Source: Apostichopus japonicus (Eukaryota; Echinodermata; Holothuroidea; Aspidochirotida; Stichopodidae). Taken from it: a DNA stretch of 60,000 nt. The stretch covers positions 6,002,001 through 6,062,000 of the forward strand of contig NC_092576.1 of NCBI RefSeq assembly GCF_037975245.1, written 5' to 3'. Position numbers and translations under genes: made by a program. Below, one piece after another: positions 23,190 to 33,209 of this stretch (position 1 is its first letter; the number at the start of each line of letters is the position of its first letter). The notes under the pieces were generated by a model. It saw only the letters and a program-made list of their open reading frames with translations, made no database searches and had not been told where the DNA came from.

Positions 23190-23655
23190 ATCATCTACAG
23201 GGTGACAGGACAAACCCCCCAGTTAAAATCCCCCCGAGCCAAAATCCCCCTGGACAAAATCCCCCCAAGCCAAAATCCCCCCAGGACAAAATCCCCCCAT
23301 GCTATAAAAAATCAATTCTTTACAAAAATGCGTCATCCCGGTCCCCCGGTCCCCCTGGTCCCCCGGCATCCCCGGTCCCCGCTACCTTCATCCGGTACAG
23401 TCATCTGGTACCGTCATCCGGTACCTCCACCAGTTCCCCCACCGGTACCCCCACTGGTACTCTCAGTGGTACTCTCAGTGGTTCCCGGACCAGTACCCCG
23501 ACCAGAACCCCGACCATACCCCAACCGGTACCCTAATAGTTAGCCTGACAGTTACCCCCACCGGTACCCCACAGGTACCTCCACCGGTACCCCCACTGGT
23601 ACTCTCAGTGGTACCCCCACTGGTACTCTCAATGGCTCCCTGACCAGTACCCCCT
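23190..23655. repeat. C-rich degenerate tandem repeats 5' of the LINE ORF
   Basis: Two types of short repeats. At 23210-23300 is a ~17-bp unit like CAAAATCCCCCCAAGCC, whose reverse complement resembles 26845-26885. At 23335-23655 is a ~20-25-bp unit built on GGTACCCCCACTGGTACTCT. The region is far richer in C than its surroundings, and the second array ends only a few bases before the ORF start. It could be the LINE 5' UTR/promoter array; the first array probably belongs to the host element. Confidence 0.75.
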
Positions 23656-23661
23656 GTATAT

Positions 23662-26580
23662 ATGTATAAGATGGCGCTGACTGATAGCGACACGATTACT
23701 CGAGCTCTTGTGTTTTTCTTGTTGTTTTATGTCTTTTCATCATCTGTGTCGTCTACATTTGTGCAATATACTAAAGAGGAGTTGTTACGAATACGACAAG
23801 AGATCAATTCAGATTTCGGTAGTTTACAACTCAATGAGAGTCGATTTTCTGTGGATTGGTTCAACGAAGCCAAATGGAATGAGCCTAAGCCTAAGCGTAA
23901 GCGGGGTAGGAGAGGAGGTAAACTAGTTAAACTACGTCGTAGACAATATAATGCCCCAGTGCCCAGTCTTATTCTGGCTAATGTTCAGAGTCTTTACAAC
24001 AAAACCGGTGAGTTATTTTCTAGAATTGCAAATTTTCGTGACTATAGCGATTGCAATGTGTTTTGCCTAACTGAAACATGGCTGACTTCAGATCATCCTG
24101 ATTGTATACTACAACCACCTGGGTTTACGATCTATCGGCATGATCGTGATCGTCAGATTACGGGGAAGTCTCAGGGCGGTGGAGTTTGTTTCCTTATCAA
24201 CAAGAAGTGGTGTACCGATGTAAGGGTAATTTCCCAAGGAACCACCCAGGACATGGAACATATTATGATTAAGTGTAGGCCGTTCTATCTTCCACGGGAT
24301 TTTTCATCAGTGACTTTGACAGCAGTTTACATACATCCCCGTGCAGACACAAATTTAGCAGTGGAAAGCCTACGTGAGATTATTTCTAATTGTGAGAATT
24401 CCGATCCTAATACCTTGTCTATTGTTGCAGGGGATTTTAATCGAGCTAATCTTAGGAGCTCAATGCCCGAATTCAAGCAATATGTGACTTGTCCTACTCG
24501 TGAAAATAAGACCCTAGATCACTGCTATTGTAAAGTGAAAAATGTGTACAAATCCATCTCGCGAGCTAGTATTGGAAACTCTGATCATTCCACGATACTT
24601 CTTATCCCTGTTTACAAACAAAGGTTTAAACAACAAAAGCCTGTGAAAAGGACTATTAAAGTATGGTCTCAAGAGACAACTGAAGAGTTGCAAGACTGTT
24701 TTGCTGACACGGATTGGAATCTGTTTAAAGAGGATAACGACCTGCATTCATTCACTGATACTGTGACTGCTTACATTAACTTCTGCCATGACGTCTGCAT
24801 ACCAACTAAGACTGTTACGCAATACCCAAACAACAAGCCGTGGTGTGACAAGGTGATCAAAGCCAAAATTAAGGCCAAGGATGAAGCGTATCGGACCAAA
24901 ACCACCGATCCGGATCTTTACCACCGAGCTAAGTCTGACCTCCGGAAAGCCATTAAGAACGCTAAGAGAGCCCAGAAGGATCGCATTGAGCAAAAGTTTC
25001 AGACCGCTAACTCGAGAGAGGTATGGGCCAACATCGAGGCAATTACTCAATATAAAGGGGTAAAGAGGTCAGTAAACACTGATGATGCAGCATTGCCGGA
25101 TAAGCTCAACGAGTTTTACGCACGGTTCGACAGAGGGAATAGTAACCAGCCGATCCCAGTGAACAACGGACATGCCACTGCGCCATTCAATATCGACGTA
25201 AATTCGGTAAAATATAAATTTAAGCGGCTAAATGAACGTAAAGCTGCTGGACCTGACGGTATCACCCCCAAGCTGCTAAAGATGTGTGCCGAGCAACTCG
25301 CTGACGTTTATACGGACATTTTTAATTGGTCACTATGCTCATGTGAAGTTCCTAGGTCATTCAAAGACGCAATAATAGTTCCAGTTCCAAAGAAGGGAAA
25401 CATATCATGTTTAAATGACTATCGCCCAGTTGCACTAACATCTGTACCAATGAAAACGTTCGAAGGCTTTATTTTAGCTTATCTTAAAACTCTTTTACCT
25501 GCTGATTTCGATCCATCCCAATTTGCATATCGCGCAAACAGATCAGTTGAAGATGCTATTTCCGTATGGTTACATGAAATCTTTGCCCATTTGGAAAAGA
25601 AATGTTCCTACGCCCGAGTACTTTTTATCGATTACAGTTCTGCCTTTAATACTATTATTCCTTCGCGGTTACATTTTAAATTATTAGAACACCTCAACTT
25701 CCCTGCGTCTATTTGTGATTGGATTTTAGATTTCCTTTTATGTCGCAGACAAACTGTAAGAGTAGGCAACATTCATTCAGCATCTATTGTTTTAAACACT
25801 GGTACTCCTCAGGGTTGTGTTTTATCACCGCTATTGTACTCTCTGTTAACGAACGATTGCAGAGCCGCCGATCAGAACTCACGAATCATCAAATTTGCAG
25901 ACGACACTACAGTGACTGGTTTGATTATCAACGAAGATGAGAGTGGCTACCGTGACGAAGTGGATCTCTTGGCGAAATGGTGCACCGATAACAACCTGAT
26001 TCTGAATGTAAACAAAACTAAGGAATTAATTGTGGACTTTAGACGAAACAAAAATACAAAGGACCCTATCATTATTAATGGATCTGTTGTGGAACAAGTA
26101 AATACATTTAAGTTGCTAGGCACGTTTATTATGGACAACTTATCATGGAACACAAATACTGATGAGATACTGAAAAAGGGACGACAGAGACTATTCTTTT
26201 TGCGAGCTCTAAAATCGTATGGTGTCAGTCAGAATATTTTAATTAACTTTTATCGTGCTATTATTGAAAGTATTTTAACTTTAAACATTTTAGTCTGGTT
26301 TAGTCCCGTAAGTAAGCATGATCTAAGGAAACTAGAATCTGTCATAAAAAACGCGGAGCGCCTCATTGGCACAGGCCTACCGTCCCTTCACTCACTCTAC
26401 CAGGAGCGAACGTTAAAACGTGTTGAAAATATATTGATTGATGATTACCACCCAGCAACTGATTATTTCAAGTTCCTGCCTTCAGGCAAAAGAATGCGTA
26501 CTTTTAAGGGTTCTAAAAGATTTACTGACAGTTTTTATCCTTCTGCTGTGAAGATATTCAATACGCACCAAAACCGTTAA
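23662..26580 (+). CDS. Intact CR1/L2-like LINE polyprotein (endonuclease + reverse transcriptase)
   Basis: An uninterrupted 972-codon frame. After a hydrophobic N-terminus and a basic stretch (KPKRKRGRRGGK, about residues 76-87) comes an apurinic-type endonuclease: NVQSLYNK, the catalytic Glu in CLTETWL, GGGVCFLIN, VAGDFNRANL and the terminal SDHSTILL. The reverse transcriptase follows, with AAGPDGITPKLL, NDYRPVALTSVPMKTFE, motif A FIDYSSAFNTIIP, motif B TGTPQGCVLSPLLYS, catalytic FADDTTV, motif D NNLILNVNKTKELIVDF and motif E FKLLGTF. The C-terminus LPSGKRMRTF...FYPSAVKIFN is typical of CR1/L2-type LINEs. All key catalytic residues are present and there are no stops, so it may encode an active enzyme copying its own RNA by target-primed reverse transcription. 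The first Met (MYKM) is taken by position; Met4 is also possible. Confidence 0.95.
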   Translation: MYKMALTDSDTITRALVFFLLFYVFSSSVSSTFVQYTKEELLRIRQEINSDFGSLQLNESRFSVDWFNEAKWNEPKPKRKRGRRGGKLVKLRRRQYNAPVPSLILANVQSLYNKTGELFSRIANFRDYSDCNVFCLTETWLTSDHPDCILQPPGFTIYRHDRDRQITGKSQGGGVCFLINKKWCTDVRVISQGTTQDMEHIMIKCRPFYLPRDFSSVTLTAVYIHPRADTNLAVESLREIISNCENSDPNTLSIVAGDFNRANLRSSMPEFKQYVTCPTRENKTLDHCYCKVKNVYKSISRASIGNSDHSTILLIPVYKQRFKQQKPVKRTIKVWSQETTEELQDCFADTDWNLFKEDNDLHSFTDTVTAYINFCHDVCIPTKTVTQYPNNKPWCDKVIKAKIKAKDEAYRTKTTDPDLYHRAKSDLRKAIKNAKRAQKDRIEQKFQTANSREVWANIEAITQYKGVKRSVNTDDAALPDKLNEFYARFDRGNSNQPIPVNNGHATAPFNIDVNSVKYKFKRLNERKAAGPDGITPKLLKMCAEQLADVYTDIFNWSLCSCEVPRSFKDAIIVPVPKKGNISCLNDYRPVALTSVPMKTFEGFILAYLKTLLPADFDPSQFAYRANRSVEDAISVWLHEIFAHLEKKCSYARVLFIDYSSAFNTIIPSRLHFKLLEHLNFPASICDWILDFLLCRRQTVRVGNIHSASIVLNTGTPQGCVLSPLLYSLLTNDCRAADQNSRIIKFADDTTVTGLIINEDESGYRDEVDLLAKWCTDNNLILNVNKTKELIVDFRRNKNTKDPIIINGSVVEQVNTFKLLGTFIMDNLSWNTNTDEILKKGRQRLFFLRALKSYGVSQNILINFYRAIIESILTLNILVWFSPVSKHDLRKLESVIKNAERLIGTGLPSLHSLYQERTLKRVENILIDDYHPATDYFKFLPSGKRMRTFKGSKRFTDSFYPSAVKIFNTHQNR

Positions 26581-26836
26581 ACAATTTTAAACTTTGTAGA
26601 CTTTATATTGGATTTGAGGGCATTTATATATATTTGTACTCTTTTATATTTTGTAGGTACATTTTATATTTTGTTCATCTTAATATTTTATAGGAACGTT
26701 TTCATATCTTTGTGCAATATTATACGTCCCATTTGTTGTTTACAATTTTTAATGTTTTGAGCTCTTGTTATCAACCAATTTCCATTGTATTTTTATATGA
26801 TTGGCTGAATAAATATCTATCTATCTATCTATCTAC
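26581..26836 (+). other. LINE 3' UTR with (TCTA)n tail
   Basis: AT-rich 3' UTR with AATAAA at 26808, followed by five to six TCTA/ATCT units to 26836. LINEs of the CR1/L2/Rex1 group often end in a short simple repeat instead of poly(A). The sequence then returns to C/G-rich host DNA resembling the inverse of 23210-23300, placing the insertion boundary here. Confidence 0.8.
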
Positions 26837-27109
26837 CCTTTTGGCTTGGGGCATTTTGTCCTAGAACCCATCTACAGGTCATTATTTTTGTACATGTATT
26901 CAGTTTTTTTTTTCAAGTAAATGCAGACAGACAACTTTTTATATTTCATATGAACAGTTATATCTTTGCTGCAACAGCAATTTATTTAGCAGTTCTCCAC
27001 AATTTTAGTTAAAATCTTCATATTCCTCAGCTATTTACAGGTTGGTTCCCGCAGTGACTTACATGTAAGTAATGCCCTAGGCCTAGTACATACATATAGT
27101 AATATATGG
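26837..27109. other. Right interior of the older palindromic element
   Basis: No gene. 26840-26885 resembles, in inverse orientation, the CAAAATCCCCCC repeats at 23210-23300. Confidence 0.5.
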
Positions 27110-27248
27110 ACGTGTCGTTGTCATATGCGCGGTGATGTTTTGAATATCCCAACATGGCCGCTGAACAACTTCCGGTGACTTCACGGCTCGCTATACAATC
27201 ACCGTACGCGCAGCCTATCCAGTTAGTGTAGATCAGTGATACTGAGGC
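27110..27248 (-). repeat. Right arm of palindromic element around the LINE
   Basis: Inverted counterpart of 22384-22500, including GAATATCCCAACATGGCCGC and CCAGTTAGTGTAGATCAGTG. The span from arm to arm is about 4.86 kb, of which the LINE accounts for about 3.2-3.6 kb. Confidence 0.7.
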
Positions 27249-27282
27249 TTTGTGGTTGTTTGTGAAGGCGAGTAGACCTAGG

Positions 27283-28070
27283 CCTAGTACAGAAAGAAAC
27301 GTAGTGTACACCATAATATTTTTATTTCAGGTATGGAATTGACGTTACTATTAAGTGTCATTTGTTTTACATCCATAAGTTAAACACGCAGTTTTTATTT
27401 CATTGTTTTTTGGTAATAATTTGTATGTTAGTGTCACAAGACAGCATGGGTGTATTCTGTAGCACGTTTGTTTCAAAGTCAAAGTAAGCTTGTGTACACG
27501 ACTATAGATTAACTGCGTGAAGGTTCCTTTTCACGATAAAAGGCCCGTTGTGCACTACGGTATGTTGTAATTTGGTAATCCTTGTGCAGTTTTGATATGG
27601 TATGTTAATTTCATTTATATGACTAAGAATGTGCCAGGTGTACAGTAGCTGCTTGCATTAGCATTAATTTCATATGCAATTCCTCATAGCCTAGTCACAT
27701 TGCTTCTAGCTACTACTTCCTGTACTTTGCTTTGTTAAATGAAGAGGCTAGTTCAAGTTTTGGTTTGGTACCAAAGACTTTTCGCATTCAAATAAATAGC
27801 CAATGCTGAAATTTTGATTTTCAACAGTGTTTTTTTACAGTAGATTTTGCATATCGGATCAAACTGAACGACAGCCAAACTGTATAAATATAGCTGCAGT
27901 CACGAGGCAGTGCTAAAGAGACCATGTGGAATTTCCCGAATGTATGTGTAGCACTAGGTGATGTAAGCCTACATATCTCATTCTGAAAGGTTCCATCTAA
28001 AATATAAACGACGAACGTTACATTATACATTTAAACCAGAGAAGCATTAAGTTATGTAGCATACAATTGG
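27283..28070 (+). repeat. Duplicated 5' flank of Ig gene 1
   Basis: Matches 49798-50020 plus 53405-53490 (for example GGTGTACAGTAGCT; TAGCTGCAGT.ACGAGGC; GACGAACGTTACA). In the second copy a ~3.4-kb P-element-bearing block interrupts the match. Because each copy lies upstream of an Ig receptor exon 1, it is best read as co-duplicated flanking DNA that may include the promoter and an untranslated first exon. Weaker similarity also exists at about 9000-9040. Confidence 0.7.
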
Positions 28071-29342
28071 TTCACAGGGCTCTTTCCGGAAGTTTAAATT
28101 AATATATGAACTTGACTAATCCTAAAGTATGTACAGAATCAACTGAATGTACTACTATACTGTAACTGTTACTATTGCAACAGGGTCTTACTGGATTAGC
28201 CTATACCGTGAATCCACAACATTGAGTGAACATTATGTCACTGAGCTAAATGTTATTGTGAAATCTTTGAATGGTTAGCCCATTTGCAAAGAAACCAAAG
28301 TAAGAGAAACATAGGAAGTTTGGTGAATGGCAAGTTTCATTGTAAATGGTGACCCTTACCATGGAATGGTAGCGCTGGCTTAGGTTAAAGAAACACGTTA
28401 ATTGTTACACCTAGTTAAGTAAGGGCATCAATGAGCATCAATTCACTAAATAAGCTTGTTTTATTTCTCTGTCATTCCATGTCAAATCACTAATGTTGCT
28501 CGACCAACTTCAAACAAATCAGGAAGTTTTTTTTGCCAAGCATGTAATTATTTAAAGGGAAATCACTCAAAACTCAATCAAAGTTTGTCATTTTCACAGT
28601 ACTGTTTCTCCTGCTAGTTCGCCATTGCACAGGCTTTTTGAGGCCATACTATTATAGTTTAAGTTCATAGCATGTTTCACGGTCATTGACAATACCTCCT
28701 GAATGTATTGTACAAACAGTTTTGAAGCAATGTAACTGAAATTTTTCTTATTTCTCCTTATTTGCTCTAATCATGCAAGGAGGATGTTATTTTAGGAAAA
28801 GATTCAATTACAAACTTCTCCAACAATCTGTTCATTTGACATGAAATGACCCTCCTGTTCAATATGTCAGAACTATTGATTTCACTTTGATACAAATGAT
28901 ATATGCTAATTACTTTACAATCCTGCTTTTATACCCATTCTTTGGCTAACCACGTCTAGAAGTGGCCATCCACATCTCACACTTTCTTTGACCATAAAGT
29001 ACCGGATATAACCTCACTGATGAGTGATGGCCCAACAGCTTATTTGATTTTATTATAATTCCTTGTAACTTAACTGCAAGTTAGTGAAAAAACAGCACCA
29101 AAGAAAACTGTTATGAAAACAAGTGATTACAGTGAATGTCAGTGATATACAGGATATGAACTTCAAACTCTATTGAAAACAGGTTTTCATGCTACCTTGC
29201 TCGTGAGTAACTGTTAGTAATGGCTGACCTATATTAAGCGACGGTGGCTTTATCAGCCACCGTAGGTCATAGATTGGAAATCATCCTATGTATATTCAAT
29301 TTATGTCAGCTCAATTAAGTGTCAATTTGGTTCCTTTTTCAG
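28071..29342. other. Upstream/5'-UTR-intron region of Ig gene 1
   Basis: No coding exon seen. The last ~90 bp before the start codon resemble the corresponding region of gene 2 (ATAGATTGGAAATCATC; TTCAATTTATGTCAG) and end in a pyrimidine-rich acceptor (TTTTTCAG) immediately before ATG, so an untranslated exon should lie further upstream. Confidence 0.5.
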
Positions 29343-29391
29343 ATGTCTCTCACAAACCTTTTCCCTGCTATCGTTTGGTCCATATTGAGTG
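29343..29391 (+). CDS. Ig gene 1 exon 1: signal peptide
   Basis: ATG immediately follows an acceptor AG. The 16 full codons (MSLTNLFPAIVWSILS, then the G of a split Gly codon) form a short hydrophobic signal peptide that continues into exon 2. The donor is G|GTAAGA, phase 1. Gene 2 has the same arrangement (53927-53981). Confidence 0.8.
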
Positions 29392-29923
29392 GTAAGATCC
29401 AATACCGGCTTTATCTTGGAGAGGGGAGAAGAGGTGGGGACTGTGGTTGTTTATAGATGTTAGAGCAGGGGAAGGGTAACATGTTCATATGAAGATATAA
29501 GAAGCGGTATGAAAGACCTGCACTGAGGTAATATGACTTCTTATGTTTGGAGTAATACTTACTCAATCGCATCACTTGCACACGCGCAATACCAATTTGT
29601 AATGTAGGGGACGAAGGGGGGGGGGGGGGCTTCGGGGATTGGGGTGGAGGAGTGCTGACATTCGAAAATGTGGTGAAAGTTCTGATGGATTCCTATTCTG
29701 ATTGGGGCAGGAGGTCAATTGAATGGAGTCCTTTTCAAACTGTAGTGAATGCAAGTCACCATTTATTGCGACTTCATATGAGGCTGTATGTTCCTTAGAC
29801 TCACCCATTAATACATTTTGAACTGGAGAATGGAACACAGCTTGAGAGGGAAATGGATACCCTGCAACTTTTATGTGATTTGAAAACAGGTTCAAGGTTT
29901 ACGTCTTTCCTCTTCAATTACAG

Positions 29924-30253
29924 GCACGATTGTCGCGTTGGATAAGTGTCAGTCACCGCAATATTTGCAATTGGGAAAGAAAGGAGTGATATCCTGCAAC
30001 TATCCTGGTGGTTTCTATGGTGCATGTTGGTACAACTCCAGCTATTTGTTTAGCCATGAGCGATCATTTATATGCCTCAGAGAAGGCATGATATATGGTA
30101 CCGGACATGATTCCGGAGAATACGGGGTTCACTATGATGGATCTCTTATGATCAAGAAAGTTTCCACCCAACATAATCATGTTTTCGCAGTATCGACATT
30201 GGCAACTACAGATGATGATCCAATCGTTGAATATGTTCATGTAGTTGTCTATG
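29924..30253 (+). CDS. Ig gene 1 exon 2: V-like Ig domain
   Basis: 330 bp, phase 1 at both ends (acceptor ATTACAG, donor G|GTAAGT). It starts GTIVALDKCQSPQYLQLGKK and contains B-strand Cys in VISCNYPGG, Trp in ACWYN and the DGSLMIKKVS E-strand motif. The expected F-strand Cys of the Y-x-C motif is absent (VFAVSTL), so the usual intersheet disulfide cannot form; Cys in DKCQ is a possible partner for another bond. Open throughout and about 80 percent like its paralogues at 54502 and 55881 by eye. Confidence 0.85.
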
Positions 30254-31511
30254 GTAAGTCGTTTTCTTTGATAAAGTTATTCATTATTTCTTTTGCATGA
30301 GTTTATTGTTGGTGGTTGTATTTACAAAATATAATAAAGGAGAAGACAATATATTATTTATAGTCCTTCATTAAGAGCAAGCAAATAAAACATAACAGTA
30401 TTCAAATCAACCTTCAAATAGCATTGTGCAATAATAAAAGGAACGTCCTGACTCCTCATACTTTATATGAGTCTTTCTCTGAGTTATAGCGTGCATATGT
30501 CTGAGTTTTTGCAAAAATTCATTAGCTTAGCAGCTGGTCGATCTTCAGCGATTTTCTTGTAACACCTTACAAGAACATTTGAAGTTATTATCAATCCACC
30601 AAAACATGTTTCTGATGTGTCATCAAATCTTCCGCATAAAGAACAAAAAGCAGAATGTTTTTAATGAAACGACACAGAAACTGCTACTAATGTGTCGAAA
30701 ATTGATTTCAGTAAAACAGTTGATTCGCATTTGCAATGGTAGTAGCATGGCGAGTAACTACGAGTAAGCAATGATCTATAAGTGATTCTTGAGCAGGTGG
30801 AATCATTATTCCATAATTCATAGTTCCCATATTTAAGAGTAGTGTTTAAGTTTTCTGTAACAAATACATCAGAAGTAAGCTTTTATTTTGATCCTGACCT
30901 CTCTTTGTCGACTTTCCACCAATATCGATATTAACCAGGGAATGATTGGACAGTAACCTTGGCCAAAAGGTGACAATAAGAAAGCAAGTGAACTTAGTGA
31001 AGAGGGTGATAGTGGGATTCCAACCTCCAGGTTATAGTCTGCCGCCTTAGATGGGTTTCGCTTCGTGCTATAATTTTCTTGAATAAAATAAATATGCATA
31101 TCATGCTTTCGAATGAAAGGCAAATAAACACAGTTGAACAACATAAGATTGTATATGATGTGATAGTAATGATGGATATGAAAAGATAACGTCTTACATC
31201 AACACAAACCATATCTGCATTATCCATCGAATCACTGGACCGAACACAAGGAGTTCATATTTTGACGTAAAGAGGTAGAGCGAAATGCAAGGTAGAATCC
31301 ACAGAAAAAGCAATATAAGTGGTCCAACTTTTTAACTTCGGCTTGATATAGCTCGGTGAAACACGTCATAGCTATGAGTGAATAATTGCTTCTCTGAGAT
31401 CTTTATTGTTGGCGAATCCAACTAATTTAATATAAAACCATTAAAATATGCCCAATGTATTCTGGTTGGCTAATATTGTTTTTAATCCGTCTTTCTTTTT
31501 ACAATTTGCAG
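30254..31511 (+). other. Ig gene 1 intron 2
   Basis: Non-coding. Its 3' part (31226-31400) is similar to intron sequence after both V exons of gene 2 (54870-55010, 56250-56390), which shows that introns were duplicated together with exons. Confidence 0.7.
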
Positions 31512-32137
31512 ACAAACCACATGAACCGTACCCAACCATTGATGCTGCTGGATGTGACCAGAAATCATGCTTTTTAGAATTAAAGGCTGCTTCAAGGTTA
31601 AGTTGTAGTGTTTCACGAGTAGGTGAAGTATTAGATGATTTGTCATGGAAGTTAAGAACTAAAAGTGGGGATGAACAGATCTCTTCTCAGTCGAATCTGT
31701 AAGAACTGGTGTCGATGAATTAAAATCTTACCATAGTGTTTTGAATATTTCGTTACAAACCTCTCTCTCATTAAGTGTATTCGTCTGCGCAGCGAGAAGC
31801 AATGTGTATGAGGTAGGTAACACTGAATCTACGATACTGGTTGAAAGCGGAATACTGGAAGCATCTAGCGAACCTCTGATTGTAACACCTAATGAAAGAG
31901 TGGTTATGAACTGCGGGAAAGATGTGTCATCCTTTGTATGGAAAAAAAAGGGACAAACGGAAGAAATTATTGCATTTGGAAACATAAGTGAAGTTATGAT
32001 CCCTGATGGATTCACATTACAAAATAGTTCTCTGGTCATAAACACGGTTGAAAACCCTACCTTGGGCACGTACACGTGTGTTTATAGCACTGACGGTGTC
32101 GCAACGAAATGTACATCAACTGATGTAACTTTTCAGG
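31512..32137 (+). pseudogene. Ig gene 1 exon 3: two Ig domains, frameshifted
   Basis: The paralogous exon of gene 2 is 636 bp (212 codons). This one is 626 bp: two in-frame losses (3 bp near 31568 and 6 bp near 31982) plus one base missing near 31695, so the frame breaks and TAA appears at 31700. The first domain has LSCSV and LSWKL before the break. After it, in another frame, the rest reads VFVCAA, then a third Ig domain with VVMNCGKDVSSFVWKK and the canonical GTYTCVYS. Acceptor TTGCAG, donor G|GTAAGA, phase 1 at the 3' end. Everything except the one-base lesion is well preserved, so the break is young. Confidence 0.85.
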
Positions 32138-32482
32138 GTAAGAACTACGTTAAAATGCAAGAACTTCCCCATAAGTATTTTATGTGCAGGTTAAATTGTA
32201 TGTGGTATGCCAATTGGCGTAGTAAACCTAAACTAATCGAATGCATTTGTTGTTTTGATTTGGAATTGAAGGAGAAGCGTTGCAACCGCATACCGTACGC
32301 GGTATGCGGTGTATAGTTCTTGATACCGATTTGACATACCGTTGTATATCATTCACATGCATGTTTGACCCTATCATGAACCAATTTAAGATAGCTGTGT
32401 TGATTTTTTATATGGAGATGATGTCAACTTGTATCTGGAGTTGTTGATGTTCATATTTTGACTATTTCTCTTGGCATTTCAG

Positions 32483-32572
32483 AGGAGGAACAACAAACTG
32501 GTTGGATCGTTGTTGTAGTGATTTTTGTGATTCATTTGATTATCATCGGAGTCGTCCTCTACCGATGTAAAG
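32483..32572 (+). CDS. Ig gene 1 exon 4: transmembrane helix
   Basis: 90 bp, phase 1-1. It encodes EEEQQTGW followed by a run of about 20 hydrophobic residues (IVVVVIFVIHLIIIGVVL) and the stop-transfer YRCK. Donor G|GTAATT. The paralogous exon in gene 2 is 93 bp. Confidence 0.85.
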
Positions 32573-32869
32573 GTAATTTATTGATTTATCACAAATATCA
32601 ATCTAACTCTGAAGTATTTAATTGATTTCTGTTTAATTGACTCGGTTCAAATTTCTTTTTGGAATCAAACTGTTGTCGAGGCTTTCTTAGAAAACTCTAG
32701 ACGGTGAAATCAGTATTCCCTATCAGGAATCTCTGTTTACTTTATTTATACTGAAAAAACTTCGAAGCCATTGCAATCTGTGACACCTGGATATCTGGTT
32801 CAGTCTTTCCTTGCCCCACCAATGGATTTTCCATGTTCCCATTATTGATATGACATTGTGCTAACTCCA

Positions 32870-33020
32870 ACTTGTAGCATGAGGTGTGAGACGGTGGTCT
32901 TCCATTGCAATAATAGGGCATCCCATACAGATTACATCCCGTACACTAGCATGAGTGTGGGATGAGGGTATTCCATTGCAATTATAGGGCATAACCTGCA
33001 GATTACATGCCCGGTCACTT
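32870..33020. repeat. Intronic ~70-bp minisatellite, short allele
   Basis: About two units containing TCCATTGCAATAATAGGGCA and a CAGATTACATCCCGTACACT-like part. The same repeat in the same intron of gene 2 has expanded to about six units (58730-59170). Confidence 0.85.
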
Positions 33021-33209
33021 TTGGTTGAGCCTCACCCAGATGCTCTTTACGACTTCTCAACCCTTCCTGGTATAAAATTCTTGAAATGCTTTCCTGTGAT
33101 TCCTGTTCCACCATGTGTGTGGAATCCTAGCTACAAACCTGGTTGCCCCTTACTTTCTGGTGCTTTTATTTTCTCGTTTCTCAATTAACTGTATCTGTTA
33201 CTAAATTTC

